Shown: positions 1 through 6,457 of the stretch, piece after piece
How the letters are laid out: each line of letters opens with the position of its first letter
How positions within the stretch are numbered: position 1 is the stretch's first letter
Assembly: GCA_017632755.1 (NCBI GenBank)
Contig: JAGBQU010000129.1
Span: forward strand, 1-10,993
Origin: Lachnospiraceae bacterium
GTDB lineage: Bacteria; Bacillota_A; Clostridia; Lachnospirales; Lachnospiraceae
Reading direction: 5' to 3'
Length of the DNA: 10,993 nt
Program-made: the position numbers and the translations under genes
Notes under the pieces: generated by a model
What the model was told of the DNA's origin: nothing
Seen by the model: the letters and a program-made list of their open reading frames with translations, nothing else
Databases searched by the model: none

Positions 1-9
1 CAATCCGCT

Positions 10-26
10 GATTTACTTCGTAAATC
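10..26. repeat. Small inverted repeat at window edge
   Basis: Seven-base arms GATTTAC (10-16) and GTAAATC (20-26) flank the loop TTC. It lies 20 bases before the much longer hairpin at 47-104 and may be part of the same intergenic element or the end of an upstream gene cut off by the window. No T-run follows, so it does not look like a terminator. No function can be assigned. Confidence 0.4.
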
Positions 27-46
27 GCTCCTTGCTCGTGTTCGGC

Positions 47-104
47 GGCTCCCAAGGTCAAAGCCTTTTTCGTGCAAGCACGAAAGGCTTTGACTTTGGG
101 AGCC
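47..104. repeat. Long hairpin with CAAG tetraloop and TT bulge
   Basis: The arms at 47-74 and 79-104 form about 26 base pairs, with one G-T wobble (56/95) and two unpaired T residues in the T-run at 66-70. The terminal stem CGTG/CACG closes on the tetraloop CAAG (75-78). No poly-T tract follows on either strand, so a simple intrinsic terminator is unlikely. The apex closely matches the hairpin at 10756-10815 although the lower stems differ in sequence. It could be a 3'-end RNA-stabilising structure, a protein-binding RNA or a small palindromic repeat. Confidence 0.8.
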
Positions 105-243
105 TGGCATCATTCTATCACCTTCCATGGCAAAACGAAACAGAAATTTTTCTTTTGTGATCTTCTTTTCCTTATATCCGATGTATGATAAGATATTGCT
201 ATCAGAGATTGCAGGCAGAGCCCTGAAAAAGGAAGGACTTCAC
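105..243 (+). promoter_or_regulatory. Putative fruK leader and operator region
   Basis: This AT-rich stretch before fruK must carry the operon's promoter unless transcription enters from upstream. A plausible -10 box is TATGAT (184-189), but no good -35 lies at the right distance. It overlaps an inverted repeat, TGATA (186-190) with TATCA (200-204), separated by nine bases. That is the size expected of an operator for a DeoR-type sugar regulator. Both calls rest on short motifs and are weak. Confidence 0.25.
229..236 (+). promoter_or_regulatory. Ribosome binding site fixing the fruK start
   Basis: AAGGAAGG sits seven bases before the ATG at 244. The in-frame ATG at 127 has no Shine-Dalgarno sequence and would add 39 residues unlike anything in the PfkB family, so 244 is the start. 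Confidence 0.85.
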
Positions 244-1149
244 ATGATCTATACCGTCACGTTTAACCCGGCGATCGATTTTATCGTCCACATGGATCGG
301 GAACTGCTCCCGGGCGAGACCAACCGCTCCACCAAAGAAGAATATTACATCGGCGGAAAGGGGATCAATGTCTCGATCATCCTTTCCAATCTGGGATACG
401 AGAGTACAGCGCTGGGCTTTGTCGGTGGCTTCACCGGAGATGCGATCGAGCAGGGACTGAAAGAGCGAGGTATACACACGGACTTTATCCGCCTTAAAGA
501 GGGAACCAGCCGGATCAACGTTAAGATTAAATCCGACGTGGAGACAGAGCTCAACGCACAGGGGCCTGTCATTCCGGAACCTGCCATCCATGCGCTATAT
601 GACAAGCTGGATCGTCTGGTGAAAGGGGATATCCTGATCCTGGCAGGAAGCATCCCGTCATCCGTTCCTCCAAATATCTATAAGCAGATCCTCTCACGTC
701 TTGCAGGCAGAGGCATCCTATCCGTAGTGGACGCATCCGGCGAACTTTTGCGCAATGTTTTATGCTATCATCCTTTTTTGGTCAAACCAAATAAGGAAGA
801 ACTTGGGCAATTGCTTGGGAAGGTGCCCGGATCGGATCAGGAGGTGCAGCTGTTTGCCCGAAAACTTCTGGCCGAAGGTGCGCAAAATGTTCTCGTGTCC
901 ATGGCATCAGACGGAGCGATGCTTCTCACAAAAACAGGGGAATATCATCGGATCGAGGCTCTAAAGGGAAAAGTCAGAAACTCTGTCGGAGCAGGAGACT
1001 CCATGGTGGCCGGGTTCATTGCAGGATATCTGCATACCCACGATTATGAAAAAGCGCTGCGTATGGGAACTGCCGCAGGCGCCGCAACCGCATTTTCCGA
1101 TGATCTTGCAGACGGGGAAACGATACGCAGGCTATACGCCACGCTTTAA
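244..1149 (+). CDS. fruK: 1-phosphofructokinase (PfkB family)
   Basis: A 301-residue cytoplasmic sugar kinase that phosphorylates fructose 1-phosphate with ATP to fructose 1,6-bisphosphate, linking PTS fructose uptake to glycolysis. The N-terminus has the TFNPAID strand typical of FruK/LacC kinases. The first PfkB signature, GGKGIN, is at residues 37-42. The second, GAGDS, is at 249-253, with Asp252 as the expected catalytic base. Length fits the family (about 300). The N-terminal stretch NRSTKEEYYIGGKGINVS resembles clostridial FruK more than tagatose-6-phosphate kinase, but LacC specificity cannot be excluded by eye. The start at 244 has a strong ribosome binding site. ptsI follows 18 nt after the stop, so the two are almost certainly co-transcribed. 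The fructose EII gene usually beside fruK is not in the window. Confidence 0.92.
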   Translation: MIYTVTFNPAIDFIVHMDRELLPGETNRSTKEEYYIGGKGINVSIILSNLGYESTALGFVGGFTGDAIEQGLKERGIHTDFIRLKEGTSRINVKIKSDVETELNAQGPVIPEPAIHALYDKLDRLVKGDILILAGSIPSSVPPNIYKQILSRLAGRGILSVVDASGELLRNVLCYHPFLVKPNKEELGQLLGKVPGSDQEVQLFARKLLAEGAQNVLVSMASDGAMLLTKTGEYHRIEALKGKVRNSVGAGDSMVAGFIAGYLHTHDYEKALRMGTAAGAATAFSDDLADGETIRRLYATL

Positions 1150-1167
1150 ATAAGAGAGGACTCATAC

Positions 1168-2874
1168 ATGTTAAAAGGAATTGCATGCTCGCACGGCATC
1201 GGGATCGGCAACATCGTCCGGTTGGCCGGACACGAGCCTGAATATCATAATACCGCGGTGACAGACACGCAGGCAGAAATCCGGCGCCTTAAGAATGCGT
1301 TGGAACGGTTTGAGGAGGATACTCTACACCTTGCGGAGATCGTCAAGGAACAGATCGGCCCTGCAGAGGCACAGATCATTCTTCAACAGGCAATCATCGC
1401 TTCAGACCCTTCCATCTTGGAAGAGATTGAAACGCGCATTCTGGAAGGGCAATGCGCCGAGGCCGCTTTCGCTACCGTTTGCGATATGTTCTGCCAGATG
1501 CTGGATAGCAAAGATGACGATCTGATACGGCAACGCTCGTCCGATGTCGCCGATGTCAAAAATGCAGTTTTACGGATCTTGCTCGGGGTAAAGGAAATCG
1601 ACATCAGCCAGATCCCTCCCGGTGCAGTTCTGATCGCAAAAGATCTGACTCCTTCCATGGCGGCAAAGATCAAAAAAGAACTGGTATCCGGTATCGTCAC
1701 GGAAAAAGGAAATACCACCTCCCACACAGCGATCCTCGCGAGAGCGCTGGAGATTCCTGCAGTTCTGGGTGTTTCGCATGTAACAGAATTTGCCAATGCC
1801 AATACCATCGCCGTGGTGGACGGAGATCAGGGCCTCGTTTTTATCAATCCCGATGAGGAGCAGCTCACTGCTTACCGTGCCAAAAGAGAAACGTTTTTGC
1901 AAAAGCAGGCGCATTGGAACCAGTTTCTCACAAAGCCGACCCTGACCGCGGATGGCAAAGGATTGGAACTATTGTGTAACATCGGAGCCTCCGGCGATGC
2001 CCAAAAAGTGCTTGCAAACGGCGGCGAGGGGATCGGTCTATTGCGCACGGAATTTCTGTTTATGGATGCGGCGAAAATGCCCGATGAAGAAGAACAGTTT
2101 GAAGCCTATAAACATGCTGTCCTTTCCATGAAGGGGCGCGTTGTCATCATACGCACTCTGGATGTCGGCGGAGACAAGGATATCCCCTATCTGCACTTAA
2201 AGAGCGAGGCCAATCCCTTTCTTGGCTTTCGCGGCATTCGCTACAGTCTGGGAAATCCCGAGACCTTCCGGGTGCAACTGCGCGCCATTCTGCGCGCAAG
2301 TGCTTTTGGCAAGGTAAAGATCATGCTCCCGCTTGTGACCTGCATCGAGGAACTCAGAAGTGTAAGATCCATGATTGCCTCCCTCGGAGAGCAGCTGAGC
2401 GAAGCGGGGATTCGTTACGACAGCAACCTGGAAGTCGGCTGTATGATCGAGACAGCTTCCGCCTCTCTGATCGCAGACCTGCTTGCCAAAGAATCCGATT
2501 TCTTTTCCATCGGCACAAATGATCTGGTACAGTACACCATGAGTGTCGACAGAGGCAATCCGGACATCGCCTATCTGTACTCGGCGTTTCAACCGTCCGT
2601 CCTCCGCTCTATCCGGCACATCATCACATGCGCTGCAAAGGCCGGGATCCCGGTTGGCATGTGCGGAGAGGCCGCGGCCGATGCCATGATGATCCCGCTT
2701 CTGCTCTCCTTTGGTCTGACAGAATTCAGCGTTAATCCCTCCGACGTACCGAGGGTCCGTTGCATCCTTTCCGGATGGACCAAAGTCAAGGCGGACGCCA
2801 TCGCCGGAAAGATAATGGAGATGAAAACCGTTGCGGAGATTCTCACTTATCTCGAAAAAGCAATCGAAAAGTAA
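1168..2874 (+). CDS. ptsI: PTS Enzyme I (phosphoenolpyruvate-protein phosphotransferase)
   Basis: A 568-residue cytoplasmic general PTS enzyme. It takes phosphate from phosphoenolpyruvate onto a histidine and passes it to HPr for all PTS sugars. The N-terminal half holds the HPr-binding and phosphohistidine domains, with the active site GNTTSHTAILAR and His186. The C-terminal half is the PEP-binding TIM barrel, with GGEGIGLLRTEFLF, the GGDKDIPYL stretch and the active-site Cys499 in GMCGE. Length matches the family (about 570). The ribosome binding site AGAGGA precedes the ATG at 1168. It follows fruK by 18 nt and ends just before a terminator, so it is the last gene of the operon. ptsH is not adjacent, unlike the common ptsH-ptsI order in Firmicutes. 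It could be the sole housekeeping Enzyme I or a fructose-dedicated copy; the window does not decide this. Confidence 0.96.
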   Translation: MLKGIACSHGIGIGNIVRLAGHEPEYHNTAVTDTQAEIRRLKNALERFEEDTLHLAEIVKEQIGPAEAQIILQQAIIASDPSILEEIETRILEGQCAEAAFATVCDMFCQMLDSKDDDLIRQRSSDVADVKNAVLRILLGVKEIDISQIPPGAVLIAKDLTPSMAAKIKKELVSGIVTEKGNTTSHTAILARALEIPAVLGVSHVTEFANANTIAVVDGDQGLVFINPDEEQLTAYRAKRETFLQKQAHWNQFLTKPTLTADGKGLELLCNIGASGDAQKVLANGGEGIGLLRTEFLFMDAAKMPDEEEQFEAYKHAVLSMKGRVVIIRTLDVGGDKDIPYLHLKSEANPFLGFRGIRYSLGNPETFRVQLRAILRASAFGKVKIMLPLVTCIEELRSVRSMIASLGEQLSEAGIRYDSNLEVGCMIETASASLIADLLAKESDFFSIGTNDLVQYTMSVDRGNPDIAYLYSAFQPSVLRSIRHIITCAAKAGIPVGMCGEAAADAMMIPLLLSFGLTEFSVNPSDVPRVRCILSGWTKVKADAIAGKIMEMKTVAEILTYLEKAIEK

Positions 2875-2876
2875 AC

Positions 2877-2911
2877 AAAAAGGCATCCCGATTGATTGGA
2901 TGCCCTTTTTA
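2877..2911 (+). terminator. Intrinsic terminator after ptsI
   Basis: The seven-base stem GGCATCC (2882-2888) / GGATGCC (2898-2904) is followed by CTTTTT. It is preceded by AAAAA, so it could work in both directions, closing fruK-ptsI rightward and the convergent esterase cluster leftward. It starts two bases after the ptsI stop codon. Confidence 0.85.
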
Positions 2912-2948
2912 TATACAGATTCTTTCTGACTATTTTATCCATGCCGTC

Positions 2949-3785
2949 TTATGACGAAACATTTCCACTGTTGACCCCCTGCTTCGCATCATCCAGCGGA
3001 AGCCACTGGATTGCCTCACGTATAAAGGTATCCCAAAAATCCCAGTCATGACCGCCGGGGCCTTCCCTGTAAGTGAGTTCTGCCCCGTTTTCCTTAAGGT
3101 AATCCCGATATTCACGGTTGGCTTTTAGCAGAAAATCTTCCGTTCCGCACGCCTGAAATATCTTCGGCATACTTATCTGCGGATCGCGTTCCATCTTCTC
3201 TTTGATCTTTGCGATCAGCACCTTGGGATTTTTATCACTCTTTATCGCTTCGCTGATATCACCAAAGCAACTGTCCTCATGAGCGAGCGGTGTCAGACCG
3301 TTTTTGGCCGCTTCATCAAGGATATGCACCGCACCGGATAGTGTGACAATCCTGCTAAAGGTTTCATGGTATTTCAGTCCGTTTAAAAGCGCACCAAAAC
3401 CGCCCATAGAAAGACCACCTATAAAAGTATCCTCCCTGTCTCGTGAGAGCGGGAACATTTTTCTGGTCATCTCCACCAATTCTTTTCCGATGAATTCCCC
3501 ATACAGATTTCCCGACCATGGCTGATCGACATAAAAGGCATTGTCACCCGACGGCATAACAACGGCAAGATCTTTTTCCTCTGCCCATCTCTGGATCCTT
3601 GTTCCGCTCACCCAATCCGTGTAATTGCCAAAAATGCCATGGAGAAGATACAATGTCTTAAATGGCTTTTCCTCACCGCCTGCGGCCGTCTCATCCGTGA
3701 ATAATTTGTCCACCGGCAGGATCACCTGAACAGGAACTGTCCTCATCAGTGATTTTGACATAAAATTAACTTGTATGAGTGCCAT
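2949..3785 (-). CDS. Putative serine esterase, esterase D / S-formylglutathione hydrolase-like alpha/beta hydrolase
   Basis: A 278-residue alpha/beta hydrolase without signal peptide or membrane segment, so cytoplasmic. The oxyanion-region motif LLHGIFGNYTDW is at about residues 47-58. The nucleophile elbow GLSMGG (124-129) gives Ser126. The charge-relay pair is probably Asp217 (CGTEDFLL) and His246 (GGHDWDFW). This is the pattern of the PF00756 esterase family, which includes tributyrin esterase EstA, carbohydrate acetyl/feruloyl esterases and S-formylglutathione hydrolase. The substrate is likely a short acyl ester but cannot be read from sequence. The start at 3785 has an AAGGAGGT ribosome binding site. 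It lies 27 nt downstream of the Rrf2-family gene and is the last gene of the cysK cluster. That could tie it to sulfur or acetyl metabolism, or it may simply be carried along. Confidence 0.85.
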   Translation of the reverse strand: MALIQVNFMSKSLMRTVPVQVILPVDKLFTDETAAGGEEKPFKTLYLLHGIFGNYTDWVSGTRIQRWAEEKDLAVVMPSGDNAFYVDQPWSGNLYGEFIGKELVEMTRKMFPLSRDREDTFIGGLSMGGFGALLNGLKYHETFSRIVTLSGAVHILDEAAKNGLTPLAHEDSCFGDISEAIKSDKNPKVLIAKIKEKMERDPQISMPKIFQACGTEDFLLKANREYRDYLKENGAELTYREGPGGHDWDFWDTFIREAIQWLPLDDAKQGVNSGNVSS

Positions 3786-3812
3786 ACGCTACCTCCTTTT
3801 GCATACCACGCT

Positions 3813-4220
3813 CTATATCACATAATTATCTGCCATGTCGTGCATCGATTCAAGCACATCCGTGAGCGTATAGCGGTCAAGCACCTTATCAATCGCTCGA
3901 TCAAGCTCCCTTATCACCGCGGAAAGTTCCTCGCTCTCATGTTCCTGATTATGTTCTTTCAGCACATTCTCTGTGAGCCGCAGGATCGTCCCCACCGTGG
4001 CCGTCTTTGCGGCCTCCGTGGCGCGATAACCGCCTTTTGGTCCTCTGGCACTCCTCACAAGCTGCGCCGCATTTAAAATGCTCACGACCTGTTCCGCATA
4101 CTTTCCCGAAATGTCCCGTCTGGCCGCCACATCTTTGATCGCGACAGGAGTCGTCTCGCCATACTCCAAAATATCCAGCATGATCTCAATAGCATAGACG
4201 CCTTTGGCCGAAATCTTCAT
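3813..4220 (-). CDS. Rrf2-family transcriptional regulator, CymR-like
   Basis: A 135-residue DNA-binding protein. It opens with MKISAKGVYAIEIMLDI, the standard Rrf2 N-terminus. The winged helix covers about residues 25-68 and includes the wing RGPKGGYRAT. There are no cysteines, so it lacks the Fe-S ligands of IscR and NsrR. This puts it with CymR-type members, which in Bacillus and Staphylococcus repress cysteine genes and respond to O-acetylserine through a complex with CysK. The adjacent upstream cysK (37-nt gap) fits that role and suggests autoregulation. The ribosome binding site AAGGGG is close to the ATG at 4220. The family call is firm. The CymR function is inference from the missing cysteines and gene context. 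Confidence 0.9.
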   Translation of the reverse strand: MKISAKGVYAIEIMLDILEYGETTPVAIKDVAARRDISGKYAEQVVSILNAAQLVRSARGPKGGYRATEAAKTATVGTILRLTENVLKEHNQEHESEELSAVIRELDRAIDKVLDRYTLTDVLESMHDMADNYVI

Positions 4221-4257
4221 TCCCCTTATCCTTTCCGTAGCCTGTTACGATTGTCTG

Positions 4258-5193
4258 TTACGCCTCTAAGAACAGCGGTGTCGAATAATATCTGTCTCCG
4301 TTGTCCGGCAGCAGTGCAACAATGTTCTTGCCCTTATTCTCCGGCCGTTTTGCCAGTTCGATCGCAGCATACAGTGCAGCACCGGAAGAGATACCGACCA
4401 AAATACCCTCTGTCTTTGCGATCTCCTTGCCAAACTCAAAAGCAGCTTCATTCGCTACCGGGAAGATCTCATCATATACCTTCGTATCCAAAACTGTTGG
4501 AACAAATCCCGCACCGATACCCTGGATCTTGTGTGCACCGCTCTTTCCCTCAGACAATACAGGAGAAGCAGCCGGCTCTACCGCTACCACCTTGACATCC
4601 GGATTCTGTGACTTTAAGTAAGCTCCCGTACCCGTAATGGTTCCGCCTGTACCTACACCCGCAACAAAGATATCTACCTTTCCGTCTGTATCCTTCCAGA
4701 TCTCCGGTCCGGTTGTCTCCTTGTGTGCCTTCGGATTGGAAGGATTGTCGAACTGTGCGGGGATGAAACTGTTCGGGATCTCATCGGCAAGCTCATTTGC
4801 CTTTGCGATCGCACCCTTCATACCCTTAGAACCATCTGTAAGGACAACCTGTGCACCATATGCTTTCAAAATATTGCGTCTCTCTACGCTCATGGTCTCA
4901 GGCATCGTCAGAATCACCTTGTATCCCTTTGCGGCTGCGATGGCTGCAAGTCCGATACCCGTATTACCGCTTGTCGGCTCAATGATGGTAGCACCTTCCT
5001 TCAAAATACCCTGTGCTTCGGCGTCCTCGATCATCGCCTTTGCAATACGGTCCTTCACGCTTCCCGCCGGGTTAAAGTACTCAAGTTTCACGAAGATCTT
5101 CGCCTCGAGTCCATATTTCTTCTCAATGTTGACAACCTCAACAAGTGGGGTATTTCCGATCAATCCTAAAGTTCCCTGATAAATATTTGCCAT
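4258..5193 (-). CDS. cysK: Cysteine synthase A (O-acetylserine sulfhydrylase)
   Basis: A 311-residue PLP enzyme that makes cysteine from O-acetylserine and sulfide. The PLP-binding Lys47 lies in NPAGSVKDR. The substrate loop TSGNTG is at 74-79 and the phosphate-binding GTGGT at 181-185. The PETMSVERR segment near residue 98 and GISSGAA near the C-terminus are typical of CysK rather than cystathionine beta-synthase. Length is normal and the protein is cytoplasmic. The start at 5193 has the ribosome binding site AGGAGGA. It is the first gene of a leftward cluster with the Rrf2 regulator and esterase, driven by the promoter at 5267-5295. A partial serine acetyltransferase gene, encoding its substrate-producing partner, lies at the far right of the window. 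Confidence 0.97.
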   Translation of the reverse strand: MANIYQGTLGLIGNTPLVEVVNIEKKYGLEAKIFVKLEYFNPAGSVKDRIAKAMIEDAEAQGILKEGATIIEPTSGNTGIGLAAIAAAKGYKVILTMPETMSVERRNILKAYGAQVVLTDGSKGMKGAIAKANELADEIPNSFIPAQFDNPSNPKAHKETTGPEIWKDTDGKVDIFVAGVGTGGTITGTGAYLKSQNPDVKVVAVEPAASPVLSEGKSGAHKIQGIGAGFVPTVLDTKVYDEIFPVANEAAFEFGKEIAKTEGILVGISSGAALYAAIELAKRPENKGKNIVALLPDNGDRYYSTPLFLEA

Positions 5194-5266
5194 TTCCGTG
5201 TCCTCCTGATCATAAAATAGAATGCCAGGTTTGAAGGTCTATCGCCCTCACCTAATCTTGAGACAC

Positions 5267-5295
5267 AGTTTAGCACCCCATTCCTAGTATGTCAA
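5267..5295 (-). promoter_or_regulatory. Sigma-A-type promoter of the cysK cluster
   Basis: On the minus strand a perfect -35 box TTGACA (5290-5295) and a -10 box TAAACT (5267-5272) are separated by 17 bases. It sits in the gap between the tcdA stop and the cysK start, about 75 bases before the cysK ATG, leaving room for an untranslated leader. Confidence 0.75.
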
Positions 5296-5299
5296 TAGG
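5283..5299. promoter_or_regulatory. Candidate Rrf2/CymR-type operator over the cysK -35 box
   Basis: The inverted repeat CCTA (5283-5286) and TAGG (5296-5299) is separated by nine bases and covers the -35 hexamer. CymR-type sites include a TAGGAAT half, and the minus strand reads TAGGAAT here. A repressor bound at this site would block RNA polymerase. The arms are only four bases, so the assignment leans on position and on the regulator encoded two genes down. Confidence 0.4.
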
Positions 5300-5330
5300 G
5301 TATGTGGGAAATTGTGAAAATTTTTTCTTT

Positions 5331-6098
5331 CTATCCTTCATTGCGGACGCCTGTTATGTCTTTTATGATCTCCGAGGCAATGATAAGACCTGCCGCTGCA
5401 GGAACGAACGATGTACTTCCCGGGATCGCGCGTCTGGCGGTACATTTGCGGACAGCTCCGGGCGGACAGATACAGTTTTGTCTACAGCTTAACGCCATAT
5501 CATCCCGGGGAGCGAGCGGTTTTTCTTTGGAGTAAAGAACCTTCAGCTTTTCGACTCCTCTTTTTTTCAATTCCTTGCGCATTACCTTTGCCAACGGACA
5601 GACCGATGTCTGATAGATATCGGCGATCTCAAGCTGTGTAGGGTTTAGCTTATTTCCGGTTCCCATACTGCTGATGATCGGAGTGCCCGCCTCCTGTGCC
5701 CGCAGCACAAGTTCGATCTTTCCCGTCACTGTATCAATGGCATCGACTACATAGGCATACTCCGAAAAATCAAACTGATCTGCCGTTTCCGGCAGATAAA
5801 AACATTGGTGGATCCGTACATCCGCATCCGGATTGATCGAAAGGATCCGTTCTTTCATGACATCGGCCTTGTACTGCCCCACAGTCTTGCGTGTGGCAAT
5901 GATCTGACGGTTTAAATTTGTCAGACATATCTTATCGTCATCGATCAGATCAAATGCACACACACCGCCTCGGACAAGCGCCTCCACCACATATCCGCCG
6001 ACACCGCCGATTCCAAATACAGCTACACGGGCTCCTGCAAGCTTGTCAAGCGCCTCTTTTCCAAACAATAACTCCGTTCTCGAAAATTGATTCAACAT
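5331..6098 (-). CDS. tcdA: tRNA threonylcarbamoyladenosine dehydratase (ThiF/MoeB/E1-like)
   Basis: A 255-residue cytoplasmic ATP-dependent enzyme that cyclises t6A at position 37 of ANN-decoding tRNAs to ct6A. The N-terminal sequence NQFSRTELLFG is characteristic. The nucleotide-binding GIGGVGG is at residues 29-35, the LIDDD strand at 51-55 and NLNRQI at 61-66. The C-terminal GSTSFVPAAAGLIIASEIIKD (227-247) is typical of TcdA (CsdL/YgdL) rather than MoeB or ThiF. Cysteines 205, 209, 211 and 219 form a tight cluster that could bind metal. The ribosome binding site AGGAGA lies eight bases before the ATG at 6098. No sulfur-carrier protein gene is adjacent. Its own promoter is not obvious; a terminator-like hairpin ends just upstream of its ribosome binding site. 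Confidence 0.92.
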   Translation of the reverse strand: MLNQFSRTELLFGKEALDKLAGARVAVFGIGGVGGYVVEALVRGGVCAFDLIDDDKICLTNLNRQIIATRKTVGQYKADVMKERILSINPDADVRIHQCFYLPETADQFDFSEYAYVVDAIDTVTGKIELVLRAQEAGTPIISSMGTGNKLNPTQLEIADIYQTSVCPLAKVMRKELKKRGVEKLKVLYSKEKPLAPRDDMALSCRQNCICPPGAVRKCTARRAIPGSTSFVPAAAGLIIASEIIKDITGVRNEG

Positions 6099-6120
6099 GC
6101 AAATATCTCCTGTTTATCTA

Positions 6121-6167
6121 AAAAGCGGCTCCGATCACCAGATAGCTGACGACCAAGAGCCGGTTTT
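6121..6167 (-). terminator. Probable terminator upstream of tcdA
   Basis: Read on the minus strand, AAAA-C-CGGCTC and GAGCCG-C-TTTTT form a stem with one internal mismatch and a 25-base loop, ending in five T residues. It would end leftward transcripts from the GH3 gene. The loop is long for a terminator, and it stops about 20 bases before the tcdA start, so an attenuator role is also possible. Confidence 0.45.
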
Positions 6168-6198
6168 CGTTTCTCATTTAAATCATACTCTGTTACCT

Positions 6199-6375
6199 TT
6201 ACCGATCAGCCTTTTTAGCGACAGGCTTCGGTGTGTGGTCTACATAACACAGCCCCCAGTTGCATTCCGAGCTCTCCGGCTTGATCCCTTCCTTGGATGG
6301 CATCACCATCTTGGGACTCTGCCCTAATCTGTAACCGGAATAGCAGATCGGCTTTCCATATTCAAGTATATTCAT
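6199..6375 (-). pseudogene. 58-codon remnant, possibly of a GH17-like glycosidase gene
   Basis: An intact leftward ORF of 58 codons with an AAAAGG-like ribosome binding site nine bases before its ATG. Residues 8-21 read KPICYSGYRLGQSP. I recognise this as like the N-terminal strand of a family of bacterial GH17-like glycosidases, which carry PICYSGFREGQSP and are several hundred residues long. The second half contains ECNWGLCYVDHTPKPV (residues 37-52). Its WG-Y-D-TPKP pattern resembles the C-terminal end of sugar-hydrolase barrels. The simplest reading is a gene that lost its middle, leaving the ends joined in frame. A real small protein is possible. It lies downstream of the GH3 gene on the same strand, which fits an old glycosidase pair. 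Confidence 0.4.
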
Positions 6376-6399
6376 ATGATACGACCTTTTCTTACAACA

Positions 6400-6433
6400 A
6401 CTCTCCGAGTGACAGATGCCAGACCCGGAGAGT
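6400..6433 (-). terminator. Weak hairpin after the GH3 stop
   Basis: The eight-base arms ACTCTCCG (6400-6407) and CGGAGAGT (6426-6433) enclose an 18-base loop about 25 bases after the GH3 stop codon. On the minus strand only TGTTGT follows, with no real T-run, so termination would be weak. It may protect the 3' end or be a decayed terminator. Confidence 0.3.
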
Positions 6434-6457
6434 ACCTTTGGACATCCTTATATTCCC

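Larger units (their letters stand above)
6099..6457. other. Gene-poor interval between tcdA and the GH3 gene
   Basis: This stretch of about 360 bases holds two inverted repeats (6121-6167 and 6400-6433) and a 58-codon leftward ORF (6199-6375) with the look of a gene remnant. No convincing promoter for tcdA was found. Rightward reading frames exist but have no ribosome binding site or recognisable protein. Confidence 0.6.

Noticed and set aside
47..104. Classical intrinsic terminator of an upstream gene
   Set aside because: No T-run follows the stem on either strand, so it is listed as a structured repeat instead.
127..243. N-terminal extension of fruK from the ATG at 127
   Set aside because: It has no ribosome binding site, and the 39 added residues do not resemble the PfkB family. 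AAGGAAGG is correctly placed for 244.
2197..2886. 229-residue leftward frame opposite ptsI
   Set aside because: It lies antisense to a clear PTS Enzyme I gene, shows no recognisable motif and runs into the terminator.
4637..5179. 180-residue rightward frame opposite cysK
   Set aside because: Its low-complexity Ser/Pro/Ala/Ile composition is typical of the antisense of a well-expressed gene. No ribosome binding site or known protein is seen.
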